64,000 bases of DNA from Arthrobacter sp. zg-Y844. GTDB lineage: Bacteria; Actinomycetota; Actinomycetes; Actinomycetales; Micrococcaceae. The number at the start of each line of letters is the position of its first letter. The first letter of the stretch is position 1. The translations under genes were made by a program, and so were the position numbers. Shown piece after piece: positions 15,983 to 26,170 of this stretch. The DNA is taken from the NCBI RefSeq assembly GCF_024385465.1, contig NZ_JANFLS010000004.1, forward strand, positions 450,788 to 514,787, written 5' to 3'. The notes beneath the pieces are model-generated. The model saw only the letters and a program-made list of their open reading frames with translations, did not search any database and was not told where the DNA came from.

Positions 15983-17320
15983 ATGTTAAAGATGAGGTTG
16001 GCGGGGCCCATGTTGCATCCAGTAGGTCGATTCTCTCCGTTGCGTGCCCGGAGGACCCCGTTCTATGCCCTGGTCCTTACGGGCGTGCTGGCCTCGGCGG
16101 TCCTCACGGCCGCCCCTGGTTCCGCCGCGGATCCCTACCCTTCCTGGGATGATATCCAGCAGGCAAAATCCTCTGAGTCGGCCAAAGCCGCTGAAGCAGA
16201 GAAGCTGGAGGGTCTGCTTACGGACCTGCGCGAGGACGCCGGATCCCTGGGCGACGCGGCAGTGGAGGCAGCGAATCGCCACAACGAAGCCAGGGATGCC
16301 CTTGCCGCCAGCGACAAGGAGCTTGCTGCCCTGGCCGCGCAGAGGGAAGCCGCCGCGCAGCAGTCCGACGAGTTGATGCGGCAAGTCGCCGGGCTTGCGG
16401 CCGAGACCTACAAGTCCGGCGGGTCCGCCGCCGACAGCATGACTTTGATGCTGCTCGACACGGATGCCTCGGCAGATGCCCTGCACGGCGCAGACCTTAT
16501 GGACAGGGTCTCATCGCGGGCGGGCAACCTGTATGCCGGTGCAGTGGCGTCTGAAAAAGTCGCTGACGGATTCCGGGAGCAGGAACAGGAAGCAAGGAAT
16601 GCCCGGGCCAAGCTTGCCGCCGAAGCGGAAAAGGCACTCCAGGAGGCAGGAGCCTCGGCTGCGGCCGCAGGCAAGGCAGTGCAGGACGAGGAGGCCCGCA
16701 AAGCCGTCCTGCTTGCACAGTTGGCGGATCTGCACGGCAGCACAGCCGCGGCGGAGGAGGCCCGGCTCCGCGGGATAGCCGCCGAGAAGGCGTTTCAGGA
16801 ACAGCACAATGCCGCGGAACGGGCGGCTGCAGGAGGAACCGTACCGAAGGGGCAGCAGCCGGCAAATCCGCCGGTCGGCACAGCACCCAACCCGCCGGGA
16901 ACGCAGCCCCCGGAAGTCGCGGTGCCTGCCCCGGTCCAGCCTGCACCTGCCCCCGCACCTGCCCCGGTCCAGCCTGCCCCGCCGCCCGCGCCCGCACCGG
17001 GACAGCCGGTGAACGATCCGGCGGGTGCACAGAACTACGCATCCGGGCGCATGGGCGACTACGGCTGGGACGGGAACGAGTTCCGCTGCCTGGTCATCCT
17101 CTGGAATCACGAGTCCAACTGGCTAACCACTGCCGACAACCCCTACAGCGACGCCTACGGCATCCCGCAGTCCCTGCCGGGGAGCAATATGTCGAGCCAC
17201 GGTGCCGACTGGCAGACCAACTACCGGACCCAGGTCAGCTGGGGCCTGGACTACATCAAGTCCCGGTATGGCTCACCGTGTGCGGCCTACGCCTTCTGGC
17301 AGCGCAACAACTGGTACTGA
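15983..17320 (+). CDS. Secreted coiled-coil protein with C-terminal lysozyme-like (aggregation-promoting-factor type) domain
   Basis: About 445 aa. A Sec signal (hydrophobic run near residues 27-43, ending APGSAAD) is followed by a long Ala/Glu coiled coil to about 290, a Pro/Ala linker, and a lysozyme-like fold in the last 80 residues (WNHESNWLTTADN, AYGIPQSLPG, WGLDYIKSRYGSPC, ending NNWY). The Glu in NHES is the likely catalytic acid. The coiled coil resembles those that gate cell-wall hydrolases. Start uncertain: ATG 15983 lies 9 nt after TATGCT; ATG 16010 would leave a more standard signal peptide; GTG 15941 is also in frame. Confidence 0.82.
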   Translation: MLKMRLAGPMLHPVGRFSPLRARRTPFYALVLTGVLASAVLTAAPGSAADPYPSWDDIQQAKSSESAKAAEAEKLEGLLTDLREDAGSLGDAAVEAANRHNEARDALAASDKELAALAAQREAAAQQSDELMRQVAGLAAETYKSGGSAADSMTLMLLDTDASADALHGADLMDRVSSRAGNLYAGAVASEKVADGFREQEQEARNARAKLAAEAEKALQEAGASAAAAGKAVQDEEARKAVLLAQLADLHGSTAAAEEARLRGIAAEKAFQEQHNAAERAAAGGTVPKGQQPANPPVGTAPNPPGTQPPEVAVPAPVQPAPAPAPAPVQPAPPPAPAPGQPVNDPAGAQNYASGRMGDYGWDGNEFRCLVILWNHESNWLTTADNPYSDAYGIPQSLPGSNMSSHGADWQTNYRTQVSWGLDYIKSRYGSPCAAYAFWQRNNWY

Positions 17321-17420
17321 GCGGGTACCTGTAGCGACAGGCAGGCTACCTGGTCGACGTCAATAGCAGCGTTACCGTTTTGAGACTTTTCCCAGAAAAC
17401 TCCGATACGGTCCTGCGCTT

Positions 17421-18197
17421 GTGACTTCAACTAACTTGACGCGACGCGAAGAGACCCGCATCCGACGAGCCCTGCGACGCCGTCGGCGGCTCCACCTCGG
17501 TGCCGCAACCGCGCTGGGTTCCCTGGCAGCGGTAGGTGTTTCCGGCGCTGCCCTTGGCACTGCCGGAGCGAACCTCCGGGCCACGGCCGGCATCCAGCTG
17601 GTGAACCTGGCCGAGCCGCTCCTTGCCGCTGCCGACACCGCAGAGGACGCCGACGACGGCAGGGACGGCGCAGCAGGACCGGACGAACGTCCAGCGACTG
17701 ACAGCGTGCCCGATCGGCAGGCGGCGGAGAATCCCCTGACGGTCGAAGCGGGGACGGGAACAGAGGTCGAGGCGCCGGAACCCCTGGAGCCCCCGGCGGA
17801 GCCCGCGGCCGACGAGGCCGCACGTGCTGCAGCGGAGACAGCCGCGCAATCGGCTGCGGACGACGCGGCCCGAGCCGCCGTACCGCTGGACGATCCCGCC
17901 GCGGCCAAGGCCTACGCTGCCTCGGCCCTGCCCGCCCGCGGTTGGGACGCGGGCCAGCTGGCCTGCCTCGACACGCTCTGGACGAAGGAATCGGAATGGC
18001 TGACCAGTGCCCTCAACCCCGGCAGCGGGGCCTACGGAATTGCGCAGTCCCTCCCGGCGGAAAAGATGCAAGTGGCCGGAGCCGACTGGAAAGTCAGCTA
18101 TTCCACGCAGATCAACTGGGGCCTGGATTACATTGCGTCCCGCTACGGCAGCCCCTGTGGTGCACTCAGTTTCCATTACGCCAACAACTGGTATTAG
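17421..18197 (+). CDS. Second secreted lysozyme-like (aggregation-promoting-factor type) protein
   Basis: 258 aa from GTG 17421. A very basic start ([17 protein letters not shown]) precedes a hydrophobic segment near residues 27-50, either a signal peptide or an anchor. Then comes an acidic Ala/Glu/Pro-rich linker, and the C-terminal 80 residues are a clear paralogue of the previous gene's domain: [36 protein letters not shown], ending NNWY. It lacks the long coiled coil. It lies 100 bp after its paralogue, probably a tandem duplication with replaced N-terminal parts. Confidence 0.82.
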   Translation: MTSTNLTRREETRIRRALRRRRRLHLGAATALGSLAAVGVSGAALGTAGANLRATAGIQLVNLAEPLLAAADTAEDADDGRDGAAGPDERPATDSVPDRQAAENPLTVEAGTGTEVEAPEPLEPPAEPAADEAARAAAETAAQSAADDAARAAVPLDDPAAAKAYAASALPARGWDAGQLACLDTLWTKESEWLTSALNPGSGAYGIAQSLPAEKMQVAGADWKVSYSTQINWGLDYIASRYGSPCGALSFHYANNWY

Positions 18198-18249
18198 GAA
18201 AAAGTCTGCCGCGGGGCATACCGGACGGTACCGCCGATGGACGTACCCT

Positions 18250-18255
18250 AGGAGG
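18250..18255 (+). promoter_or_regulatory. AGGAGG ribosome binding site that sets the miaB start at TTG
   Basis: A perfect AGGAGG ends 6 nt before TTG 18262. The alternative GTG at 18256 directly abuts it, too close to be used. The sequence therefore favours a TTG start for miaB. Confidence 0.7.
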
Positions 18256-18261
18256 GTGAGT

Positions 18262-19776
18262 TTGACTGTTTCTTCTCCCGCCCCCGAGTCCGCTGCGGCC
18301 CAGCCCCGCACCTACGAGGTGCGCACCTTCGGCTGCCAGATGAATGTGCATGATTCCGAGCGGATTTCGGGCCTGCTGGAAGGCGCGGGTTATGTGCCGT
18401 CCGACGGCGGCCTGGCGGACATCGTCGTGTTCAATACCTGTGCCGTGCGGGAGAACGCGGACAACAAGCTGTACGGCAACCTCGGGCAGCTGGCGCCGGT
18501 CAAAGAAAAGCGGCCCGGGATGCAGATCGCCGTGGGCGGCTGCCTGGCCCAGAAGGACCGGGATACGATCCTGCGCAAGGCACCCTGGGTGGACGCCGTC
18601 TTCGGCACGCACAACATCGGTTCGCTGCCGGCACTGCTGGAACGGGCCCGCCACAATGCCAAGGCCGAGCTGGAGATCCTGGAGTCGCTGGACGTCTTTC
18701 CCTCCACGCTGCCCACCAAACGAGATTCCGTGTATTCGGGCTGGGTCTCGATCTCCGTGGGCTGCAACAACACCTGCACTTTCTGCATCGTCCCGTCGCT
18801 GCGCGGCAAGGAACGCGACCGCCGGCCGGGGGAGATCCTGGCGGAAATCCGGGCCCTGGTGGACGACGGCGCCATCGAGGTAACGCTGCTCGGACAAAAC
18901 GTAAACTCCTACGGGGTGGAGTTCGGCGACCGCGGGGCCTTCGCCAAGCTGCTGCGGGCCTGCGGCGACATCGAGGGCCTGGAACGGGTGCGGTTCACCA
19001 GCCCGCACCCTGCGGCCTTCACCGACGATGTCATTGAGGCCATGGCCGAGACGCCCAACGTGATGCCGCAGCTGCATATGCCACTGCAGTCGGGCTCGGA
19101 CAAGGTCCTCAAGGACATGCGCCGCTCCTACCGGTCAAAGAAGTTCCTGGGCATCCTGGACAAGGTCCGCGAGCGGATGCCGCACGCGGCCATTTCCACG
19201 GACATCATTGTCGGTTTCCCGGGGGAGACCGAAGAGGACTTCGCCGCCACCCTCGACGTCGTGGAGCAGTCCCGCTTCGCCACCGCCTTCACCTTCCAGT
19301 ATTCGAAGCGTCCGGGCACCCCGGCGGCAGAGCTGGCTGACCAGCTGCCCAAGGCCGTGGTGCAGGAGCGCTATGAACGCCTCACCGCGCTGCAGGACCG
19401 GATTGCCGCCGAGGAAAACGCCAAGCAGGTGGGCACCACCGTCGAGGTCATGGTCACCGCCGCTTCGGGCCGTAAATCCGGCGAGACCGGGCGTCTGTCC
19501 GGACGTTCCCGGGACCAGCGCCTGGTGCACTTCTCGGTGCCCGACGGCGCGCCGGTACCGCGCCCGGGCGACCTCGTAACCGTGCCGGTCACGGCGGCCG
19601 CTGCGTTCCACCTGATCTCCGACCCCGCCGGACCCGCGGACTACTCGCTGCGGCGTTCGCGCGCAGGCGATGCCTGGGACCGCTCGCAGGCCGAGTCCTG
19701 CGGGGTGCCGGCCGGACCTGCAGGTACCCGCACCGGTGTGTCCCTGGGCATGCCCGCGCTGCCGCCGCGTTCCTGA
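18262..19776 (+). CDS. miaB: tRNA-2-methylthio-N6-dimethylallyladenosine synthase MiaB
   Basis: Radical SAM methylthiotransferase modifying i6A37 in tRNAs that read UNN codons. 504 aa from TTG 18262. The N-terminal UPF0004 domain has its three Cys (in FGCQMN, FNTCAVR, GGCLAQ). The radical SAM motif is [12 protein letters not shown], and a TRAM domain lies near the C-terminus. The last 50 residues (after LISDPAG) are a non-conserved tail. It is followed after 6 nt by miaA, whose product makes its substrate. Confidence 0.95.
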   Translation: MTVSSPAPESAAAQPRTYEVRTFGCQMNVHDSERISGLLEGAGYVPSDGGLADIVVFNTCAVRENADNKLYGNLGQLAPVKEKRPGMQIAVGGCLAQKDRDTILRKAPWVDAVFGTHNIGSLPALLERARHNAKAELEILESLDVFPSTLPTKRDSVYSGWVSISVGCNNTCTFCIVPSLRGKERDRRPGEILAEIRALVDDGAIEVTLLGQNVNSYGVEFGDRGAFAKLLRACGDIEGLERVRFTSPHPAAFTDDVIEAMAETPNVMPQLHMPLQSGSDKVLKDMRRSYRSKKFLGILDKVRERMPHAAISTDIIVGFPGETEEDFAATLDVVEQSRFATAFTFQYSKRPGTPAAELADQLPKAVVQERYERLTALQDRIAAEENAKQVGTTVEVMVTAASGRKSGETGRLSGRSRDQRLVHFSVPDGAPVPRPGDLVTVPVTAAAAFHLISDPAGPADYSLRRSRAGDAWDRSQAESCGVPAGPAGTRTGVSLGMPALPPRS

Positions 19777-19782
19777 GCGCCC

Positions 19783-20790
19783 GTGAACCCTTCCCCAAGT
19801 CTCCCCGATTCCCCGGCGGTAACCCCCTTGAGCGCTTCCATGCCGTCCCCTTCCATGCCGTCCGCCGACGAACGGCCGGTGATCGCCGTCGTCGGTCCCA
19901 CCGGGTCCGGAAAGTCCGACCTCGGCGTTGCCCTGGCCCTGGAACTCGGCGGGGAAGTGATCAATGCCGATTCCATGCAGTTCTACCGGGGGATGGACAT
20001 CGGCACGGCGAAGATTTCCGTAGCCGAACGCCGCGGCGTGCCGCACCACCTGCTGGACATCATGGACGTGACCGAAGAGGCAAGCGTCTCGGCCTTCCAG
20101 GCGCAGGCACGGGAGCTGATTTCTGAGATCCGGGCGCGGGGCAGGTACCCCATCCTGGTCGGGGGTTCCGGCCTGTACGTCCGGGCCGCACTGGACGTCC
20201 TTGACTTCCCGGGTACCGACCCGGCGGTCCGCGCCGGGATCGAAGCCGAACTGGAAACCCGGGGCCTGCCCGCGCTGCAGGACCGGCTGCGGGAAGTGGA
20301 CCCCGTCTCAGCCGAACGGATCTCCGACGCGCGCCGGGTGGTACGCGCGCTGGAGGTCTTCGAGTTGACCGGACGCCCCTTCAGTTCCTTCATGCCGGTG
20401 CGCCAGTACGTCTCGCCGGCCGTGCAGATCGGCCTGGGCGTGGAACGTCCGGTGCTGCACGAACGCCTGGCCCGTCGGGTGGACAGGATGGTGGAACAGG
20501 GGCTGCTCGAAGAAGTCCGGCGGCTTGAGCCGGCAGGACTGCGGACCGGCCGGACCGCCTCGCGCGCCCTGGGATACGCACAGTTCCTGGCCGTCCTGGA
20601 CGGGAAATCGTCCGTGGCGGAAGCCTCGGCTGCAACAGTGGTGGCTACCCGCCAGTTCGCCCGCCGGCAGCTGACCTGGTTCCGTGCGGATCCCCGGATC
20701 ACCTGGCTGGAGCACAACGACCCCCGGCTGGTGGCCCGGGCGGCCGCGGCCGTCCGGGAAGGGCACCCGCCCAGTATCCTTGGTAAGTGA
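19783..20790 (+). CDS. miaA: tRNA dimethylallyltransferase MiaA
   Basis: Prenylates A37 of tRNA, giving the i6A that MiaB then thiomethylates. 335 aa from GTG 19783. Walker [14 protein letters not shown] starts near residue 37, followed by [17 protein letters not shown] and [10 protein letters not shown] Ser/Pro-rich 32-residue leader precedes the conserved part; ATG 19840 or 19855 would trim it. The stop overlaps the dapF GTG by 4 nt. Confidence 0.95.
   Translation: MNPSPSLPDSPAVTPLSASMPSPSMPSADERPVIAVVGPTGSGKSDLGVALALELGGEVINADSMQFYRGMDIGTAKISVAERRGVPHHLLDIMDVTEEASVSAFQAQARELISEIRARGRYPILVGGSGLYVRAALDVLDFPGTDPAVRAGIEAELETRGLPALQDRLREVDPVSAERISDARRVVRALEVFELTGRPFSSFMPVRQYVSPAVQIGLGVERPVLHERLARRVDRMVEQGLLEEVRRLEPAGLRTGRTASRALGYAQFLAVLDGKSSVAEASAATVVATRQFARRQLTWFRADPRITWLEHNDPRLVARAAAAVREGHPPSILGK
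20775..20780 (+). promoter_or_regulatory. TATCCT -10 hexamer of dapF inside the end of miaA
   Basis: TATCCT lies 6 nt before the dapF GTG at 20787, within the last codons of miaA. It may allow dapF expression independent of miaBA. Confidence 0.35.
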
Positions 20791-21746
20791 CCAATACCCC
20801 TGCCTCCTCCGCCGCATCCCTGTCCGCCTCCGGCCTGCCCTCCTCCGTTGCGGGACTGCCCTTCGCGAAGGGCCACGGCACCGGCAACGACTTTGTGCTG
20901 GTGGCCGATCCCGACGCTGCGCATGATCTTGCCGCCGACGAAGTAGCCGCTGTCTGCGACCGGCACCGCGGAGTAGGCGGCGACGGTTTCATCCGGGCCG
21001 TCCGGTCCGGGCATCTCCCTGAAGGCCGTGCCCTGCTGCAGACGGCTCCGGACGCCGAATGGTTCATGGACTACCGGAACTCGGACGGCAGCGTCTCGGA
21101 AATGTGCGGGAACGGGGTGCGCGTCTTCGTGCACTTCCTGCTGGAAGAGCGGCTGGTGGAACTGGCCGAAGGCGCGTCCCTGGTGATCGGTACCCGCGCC
21201 GGGGTCAAGACCGTAACCCGGATGGCCGGCGGCTATGCGGTGGACATGGGGCCCTGGGAGTTCATTTACCCCGACCACGCGGCTGCCAAGTCCATGGACA
21301 CGGTGGTCAACGCAGACGGACTGGAGGTGCCCCGCCCGGGCCTGTCCGTCAGCATGGGCAACCCGCACACCGTCGTGGCCCTCGCGGAACTGGATGAACT
21401 GGCCGCGACCAACCTGACGGCAGCTCCGTCCGTGCAGCCGGAGCCGGAGCACGGCACCAACGTGGAGTTCGTGGTCCCGGCCGAGCCGCTCGTAGAAGAC
21501 GGGGTGGGGCTTCTCACCATGCGCGTCCACGAGCGCGGCGTCGGCGAAACCCTCTCCTGCGGTACCGGCGCCTGTGCGGCCGCCGTAGCCACCCGGTTCT
21601 GGGCCGGAGCCGACGCACCCGATGACTGGGCGGTGACTGTGCCGGGCGGCGTCGTCGGCGTCCGTTTCCTGACCGGACCCGACGGCCGCGAACATGTGGA
21701 GCTCAGCGGACCGGCCGTCCTGGTGGCACGCGGCACCCTGCTCTAG
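20787..21746 (+). CDS. dapF: Diaminopimelate epimerase DapF
   Basis: PLP-independent conversion of LL- to meso-diaminopimelate for lysine and peptidoglycan. 319 aa. Both catalytic cysteines are visible: in [11 protein letters not shown] and in [23 protein letters not shown] opens the first half. GTG 20787 overlaps miaA by 4 nt. The stop overlaps the convergent methyltransferase stop in a shared CTAG (21743-21746). Confidence 0.96.
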   Translation: MTNTPASSAASLSASGLPSSVAGLPFAKGHGTGNDFVLVADPDAAHDLAADEVAAVCDRHRGVGGDGFIRAVRSGHLPEGRALLQTAPDAEWFMDYRNSDGSVSEMCGNGVRVFVHFLLEERLVELAEGASLVIGTRAGVKTVTRMAGGYAVDMGPWEFIYPDHAAAKSMDTVVNADGLEVPRPGLSVSMGNPHTVVALAELDELAATNLTAAPSVQPEPEHGTNVEFVVPAEPLVEDGVGLLTMRVHERGVGETLSCGTGACAAAVATRFWAGADAPDDWAVTVPGGVVGVRFLTGPDGREHVELSGPAVLVARGTLL

Positions 21747-22354
21747 GCGCTGCGTTCCACCTTGAGGGTCCGGAAGGACTTCGCGGTGCTGTGGCGGGAG
21801 ACGGTGAATCCGGACGGCAGCGTCTCCGCCAGCCAGCGCTGCAGGGAATCCGAGCCCAGGTTTTTCTGCACCACCAGCCAGGCAGTGCCGCCCGGCGCCA
21901 GGCGCGGCAGCCAGAGCAGCAACAGGGCATGCAGTTCCTCTTTGCCGATCCGGATGGGCGGGTTGGACCAGATGGTGTCGAAGCGTACTTCCGGGTCCAC
22001 CTCCTCCGGCAGCGAGGCCGTGACGTTGCCGCAGCCCAACGCCGCTGCGTTGTCCCGGGTCAGCGCGATGCAGCGTTCGTTGACGTCGACGGCGTAGACC
22101 CGGGCCGCGGGGGATTTCAGCGCCAGGGTGAGGGCGATGGGTCCCCAGCCGCAGCCGATGTCCAACAGGTTGCCGGTTTCCGGCGGCGCGGGAACTTCCT
22201 CCAGCAGAACCATCGTGCCCTTGTCGATCCCGTCGGGGCTGAAGATCCCGCCCGCTGTCTGCAGGGTCCGTTCGGTCCCGTTGAGGCGGACGCGCAGCGG
22301 TTTGCGGACCTCGGGCCCGGACGGTGTGGAGGAGAAGTAGTGGTCTGAACCCAT
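21743..22354 (-). CDS. Class I SAM methyltransferase (single-domain RsmC/RlmG type)
   Basis: 203 aa. Corresponds to the C-terminal catalytic half of RsmC-like rRNA guanine-N2 methyltransferases: [17 protein letters not shown] is the SAM motif and [10 protein letters not shown] the catalytic NPP. The N-terminal pseudo-methyltransferase half of the enterobacterial proteins is absent. Probably an RNA (guanine-N2) methyltransferase; the site is unknown. Minus-strand TAATCT 8 nt before the ATG is the likely -10. Convergent with dapF, divergent from hflX. Confidence 0.85.
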   Translation of the reverse strand: MGSDHYFSSTPSGPEVRKPLRVRLNGTERTLQTAGGIFSPDGIDKGTMVLLEEVPAPPETGNLLDIGCGWGPIALTLALKSPAARVYAVDVNERCIALTRDNAAALGCGNVTASLPEEVDPEVRFDTIWSNPPIRIGKEELHALLLLWLPRLAPGGTAWLVVQKNLGSDSLQRWLAETLPSGFTVSRHSTAKSFRTLKVERSA

Positions 22355-22473
22355 AACAGTCCAGATTAGTCGCTGCAGGCGTGTGGCATGGAATTTATGG
22401 GTGGCCGTACGGGTTGTAAGGGACAGCTGGCGCGGTAGGGATCCATTGCGGAGAAGGTTGTTTTCCCGAGGAT

Positions 22474-22496
22474 TTGTCGGTTCACTGGCCTACCAT
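22474..22496 (+). promoter_or_regulatory. PafBC-type damage promoter candidate before hflX
   Basis: TTGTCGGTT, 8 nt, TACCAT fits TTGTCR-GTG-N8-TAnnnT with one mismatch at a weak position (last G is T). It lies 27 nt before the hflX ATG, in the correct orientation. Confidence 0.6.
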
Positions 22497-22522
22497 GGAA
22501 AGTACGTTCCAATAAGGAGATT

Positions 22523-24100
22523 ATGACGATCAACAACTCCCGTCCTGTGAATTCGACAGACAGTTCCACGGACAGTTCCACACCCGAACTGAGTCCTTCG
22601 GATATCCAGGGTGTCATCGACAGGATTCTCGCCAAGGACAGCGCGGTCGAAGCGAAGGCCCCCGGCGACAAGCAGCGAGGCCGCGCCCTCGCGCTCTCCG
22701 ACAGCGATAGCGGGCATTCCGTCCACGACGGCGAGCAGCAGGACCTGGAGGAACGCCGCGCACTGCGCCGCGTTGCCGGGCTTTCCACCGAACTCGAGGA
22801 CGTTACCGAGGTCGAATACCGCCAGCTGCGGCTGGAACGGGTTGTCCTTGCCGGGCTCTGGAGCGAGGGCACTGCCGCCGACGCCGAAAACTCGTTGAAG
22901 GAACTGGCCGCACTGGCTGAGACTGCGGGATCCGAAGTCCTGGACGGCATCATCCAGCGCCGGCTCAAGCCGGACCCCGGCACCTTCCTCGGGTCCGGCA
23001 AGGCCCAGGAACTCAAGGACATTGTGACGGCCACCGGTGCAGACACGGTCATCGTGGACAGTGAGCTGGCTCCGTCCCAGCGCCGCGGGCTGGAAGACAT
23101 CGTCAAGGTCAAGGTCATCGACCGGACAGCTCTGATCCTGGACATCTTCGCCCAGCATGCCAAGTCCCGCGAGGGCAAGGCCCAGGTGGAACTGGCGCAG
23201 CTGGAATACCTGCTGCCGCGCCTGCGTGGCTGGGGCGAATCGATGTCCCGGCAGGCAGGCGGCCAGGTCGGCAGCGCCAGCGCGGGCATGGGTTCGCGCG
23301 GCCCCGGTGAAACCAAGATCGAATTGGACCGCCGGAAGATCCGCACGCGGATGGCCAAGCTCCGCCGCGAAATCGCGGGCATGAAGCCGGCGCGCGAAAC
23401 CAAGCGGGCCAACCGGCACCGCAACTCCGTGCCCTCCGTCGCCATTGCCGGCTACACCAATGCAGGAAAGTCCTCGCTGCTGAACCGGCTCACCGATGCC
23501 GGGGTGCTGGTGGAGAACGCACTGTTCGCCACCCTGGATCCCACCATCCGCAAGGCCCAGACCGAAGACGGAATCGGCTACACGCTCGCTGACACCGTAG
23601 GGTTTGTCCGGTCGCTGCCCACCCAGCTGGTGGAAGCCTTCCGCTCCACCCTGGAGGAAGTAGCCGACGCAGACCTGATCCTGCACGTGGTTGACGCTTC
23701 GCACCCGGACCCGGAGGGCCAGATCGCGGCCGTCCGGACCGTCCTCACCGAAGTCGACGCCCGCAAGGTGCCCGAAATCATCGTGCTGAACAAGGCCGAC
23801 GCAGCGGATCCGTTCGTGCTTGAGCGGCTGCGCCAGCGCGAGCCCCGGCACGTGGTCGTCTCGGCCCGCACGGGCGAGGGCATCCCCGAGCTGCTGCAGG
23901 CGATTTCCGAGGGCATTCCGCGCCCCGGCGTGGACCTGGAACTCCTGGTGCCCTACGAGCGCGGCGACATCGTCTCGCGCCTGCACCAGGAAGACGCCGA
24001 GATCCTCTCCGTGGAGCACGGCGAAGCCGGCACCCAGCTGCATGTGAAGGTTCGTGAAGGGCTGGCAGCAGAGCTGGAGCAGTTCGTGACCCATGGGTAG
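22523..24100 (+). CDS. hflX: Ribosome-associated GTPase HflX
   Basis: GTPase that binds stalled or stressed ribosomes and splits 70S. 525 aa. An N-terminal HflX domain (residues ~110-290) contains DTVIVDSELAPSQRRGLED and the Gly-rich GMGSRGPGETKIELDRR. The G domain follows: G1 AGYTNAGKSSLLN, G3 ADTVGFV, G4 NKAD. The first ~80 residues are acidic and Ser-rich. AAGGAGATT before ATG 22523 is a good ribosome site. It overlaps the next helicase gene by 8 nt, implying coupling. Confidence 0.95.
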   Translation: MTINNSRPVNSTDSSTDSSTPELSPSDIQGVIDRILAKDSAVEAKAPGDKQRGRALALSDSDSGHSVHDGEQQDLEERRALRRVAGLSTELEDVTEVEYRQLRLERVVLAGLWSEGTAADAENSLKELAALAETAGSEVLDGIIQRRLKPDPGTFLGSGKAQELKDIVTATGADTVIVDSELAPSQRRGLEDIVKVKVIDRTALILDIFAQHAKSREGKAQVELAQLEYLLPRLRGWGESMSRQAGGQVGSASAGMGSRGPGETKIELDRRKIRTRMAKLRREIAGMKPARETKRANRHRNSVPSVAIAGYTNAGKSSLLNRLTDAGVLVENALFATLDPTIRKAQTEDGIGYTLADTVGFVRSLPTQLVEAFRSTLEEVADADLILHVVDASHPDPEGQIAAVRTVLTEVDARKVPEIIVLNKADAADPFVLERLRQREPRHVVVSARTGEGIPELLQAISEGIPRPGVDLELLVPYERGDIVSRLHQEDAEILSVEHGEAGTQLHVKVREGLAAELEQFVTHG

Positions 24101-26138
24101 GAAAGCGCCACAGGGACCGGACCAGGTCCTGGATCTGCTTGATACTGCGGTGGCGGCCATGGGCGGGCAGAACCGGCCCGGCCAGCACGAGATGGCCCGG
24201 CAGGTGGCCGAGGCCATCGAGTCCGGTGACCACCTGCTGGTGCAGGCGGGAACGGGTACGGGCAAGTCGCTTGCCTACCTGGTCCCGCTGATTGCGCACG
24301 CCTTGGAAAGCAGCAAGCCCGCGCTGGTCTCCACTGCCACGTTGGCCCTGCAGTCCCAGATCGTCGGGCGTGACCTCCCGCGCCTGCTGAAGACCCTGGA
24401 ACCGAAGCTTCCGCGGGAGGTGGATGTTGCCCTGCTCAAGGGCCGCAGCAACTACGTCTGCGTCCACAAGACCGGCGGCGGATTCCCCGAGGAAGACGAA
24501 GCCGGAACACTGTTCCTGCTTGGCGACGAGCAGGCTGTCTCCCATCCCGCTCCCGCCGGCGGGCCCACCTCCGCCCTGGGGCGCGACGTCGTCCGCCTGC
24601 AGGAATGGGCGCAGGAAACGGAAACCGGTGACCGGGATGAGTTGCTTCCCGGCGTCAGCGACCGTGCCTGGCGTCAGGTGTCCGTCACCTCCATGGAGTG
24701 CCTGGGGGCGCAGAAGTGCCCGGTGGCGGAGGCCTGTTTCAGCGAACGGGCACGGGCCAAGGCCGCCGTCGCCGATCTGGTGATCACCAACCACGCGATG
24801 CTGGCCATCAGTGCGTTCGAGGGACTGGCCGTCCTGCCGGACTATGACGTAGTGGTGATCGATGAGGCCCACGAGCTGCAGGACAGGGTTACCGGAGCGG
24901 TTACCGGACAACTCTCCGGAACAGTCATTGCCGCGGCGGTCTCCGCAGCACGCAAACACACGTCCGCCACCATGGAGCCGCTTGCCGCTGCCGGCCGGGC
25001 CTTCGACTCGGTGTTTGCCCCGGTGCCCTCCGGCCTGCTGGCCGCGGGGCTGTCCGAAGACCAGGAGCTGGTCCTGGGATCCGTGCGTGAAGCCTGCCGC
25101 ACAGCGCTGTCCGACTCCAAGCCCGAAGGCTCCGACGCCGTCGACGGCGGCCGCCAGATGGCACGCTCGCGCCTGATGGCTGTCCTGGAACTGTGCGAAC
25201 GCATCCTTGACGCAGTGAATTCAGGGGAGGTGCTGTGGGCGTCGCGTGCCAGCACCTTCTCGCCGGGCACCGGCTACACCGCCCCGGAAGAAGACGCACC
25301 ACCCACCATCAACGTCGCACCGCTGTCCGTGGCCGGCCGGCTGCGCGAAGGCCTGTTCGACGGGCACACCGTGGTGCTGACCTCGGCCACCCTCGCCATC
25401 GGGGCGGAGTTCGGCCCGGTGGCCGGGGCCCTGGGGCTGCTGGGTGCCGGTGCACCGAAGTGGACGGGGACCGACGTCGGCAGCCCCTTCGACTACCCGC
25501 GGCAGGGTGTCCTGTACGTAGCCAAGGACCTGCCGAAACCGGGACGCGGCACCTCCCCGGAGCAGCTGGATGAACTGGAGGCGCTGATCAAGGCCTCCGG
25601 CGGCGGCGCCCTGGGGCTTTTCTCCTCCCGCCGTGCAGCGGAGGAAGCCGCGGAAGCCCTGCGGAAGCGGGTGGACTTTCCGATCCTCTGCCAAGGCGAA
25701 TCCACCATGTCCGCCCTGGTCCAGCAGTTTGCCGACGAGGACGAGACCTGCCTGTTCGGCACCATGTCCCTCTGGCAGGGCGTGGACGTCCCCGGCGCCT
25801 CCTGCCGGCTGGTCATCATTGACCGGATTCCGTTCCCGCGCCCGGACGATCCGTTGATGACCGCCCGCACCCGGGCGGTTGCCAAGGCCGGGGGCAACGG
25901 CTTCATGAGCGTCTCGGCCACCCACGCAGCCGTCCGGCTCGCCCAGGGTGCCGGCCGGCTGATCCGCGCCTCCGGGGATAAGGGAGTGGTGGCTGTGCTT
26001 GACTCCCGCCTGGCAACCGCACGCTACGGCAGTTTCCTGCGGGCCGCCCTGCCGCCGTTCTGGTCCACCACCGACCGTTCCGTGGTGCTTCAGGCCCTGA
26101 AGCGGCTCGCCGCGGAACCCGCGGGCGCGAAGAAGTAA
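24093..26138 (+). CDS. dinG: DinG/XPD-like Fe-S ATP-dependent DNA helicase
   Basis: Superfamily 2 5'-3' DNA helicase likely to unwind R-loops or repair intermediates. 681 aa. Walker A AGTGTGKS at residues 52-59, DEAH at 257-260, and four cysteines (123, 203, 209, 215) between them, placed as in the Fe-S domain of XPD/DinG. C-terminal helicase motifs include GTMSLWQGVDVPG and QGAGRLIRA. The symbol is by similarity; actinobacterial members are often left unnamed. Translation is coupled to hflX. A terminator at 26171 ends the unit. Confidence 0.92.
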   Translation: MGRKAPQGPDQVLDLLDTAVAAMGGQNRPGQHEMARQVAEAIESGDHLLVQAGTGTGKSLAYLVPLIAHALESSKPALVSTATLALQSQIVGRDLPRLLKTLEPKLPREVDVALLKGRSNYVCVHKTGGGFPEEDEAGTLFLLGDEQAVSHPAPAGGPTSALGRDVVRLQEWAQETETGDRDELLPGVSDRAWRQVSVTSMECLGAQKCPVAEACFSERARAKAAVADLVITNHAMLAISAFEGLAVLPDYDVVVIDEAHELQDRVTGAVTGQLSGTVIAAAVSAARKHTSATMEPLAAAGRAFDSVFAPVPSGLLAAGLSEDQELVLGSVREACRTALSDSKPEGSDAVDGGRQMARSRLMAVLELCERILDAVNSGEVLWASRASTFSPGTGYTAPEEDAPPTINVAPLSVAGRLREGLFDGHTVVLTSATLAIGAEFGPVAGALGLLGAGAPKWTGTDVGSPFDYPRQGVLYVAKDLPKPGRGTSPEQLDELEALIKASGGGALGLFSSRRAAEEAAEALRKRVDFPILCQGESTMSALVQQFADEDETCLFGTMSLWQGVDVPGASCRLVIIDRIPFPRPDDPLMTARTRAVAKAGGNGFMSVSATHAAVRLAQGAGRLIRASGDKGVVAVLDSRLATARYGSFLRAALPPFWSTTDRSVVLQALKRLAAEPAGAKK

Positions 26139-26170
26139 ACCCCGCCCGGGAAAGGTGATCCCGGAAAGCA

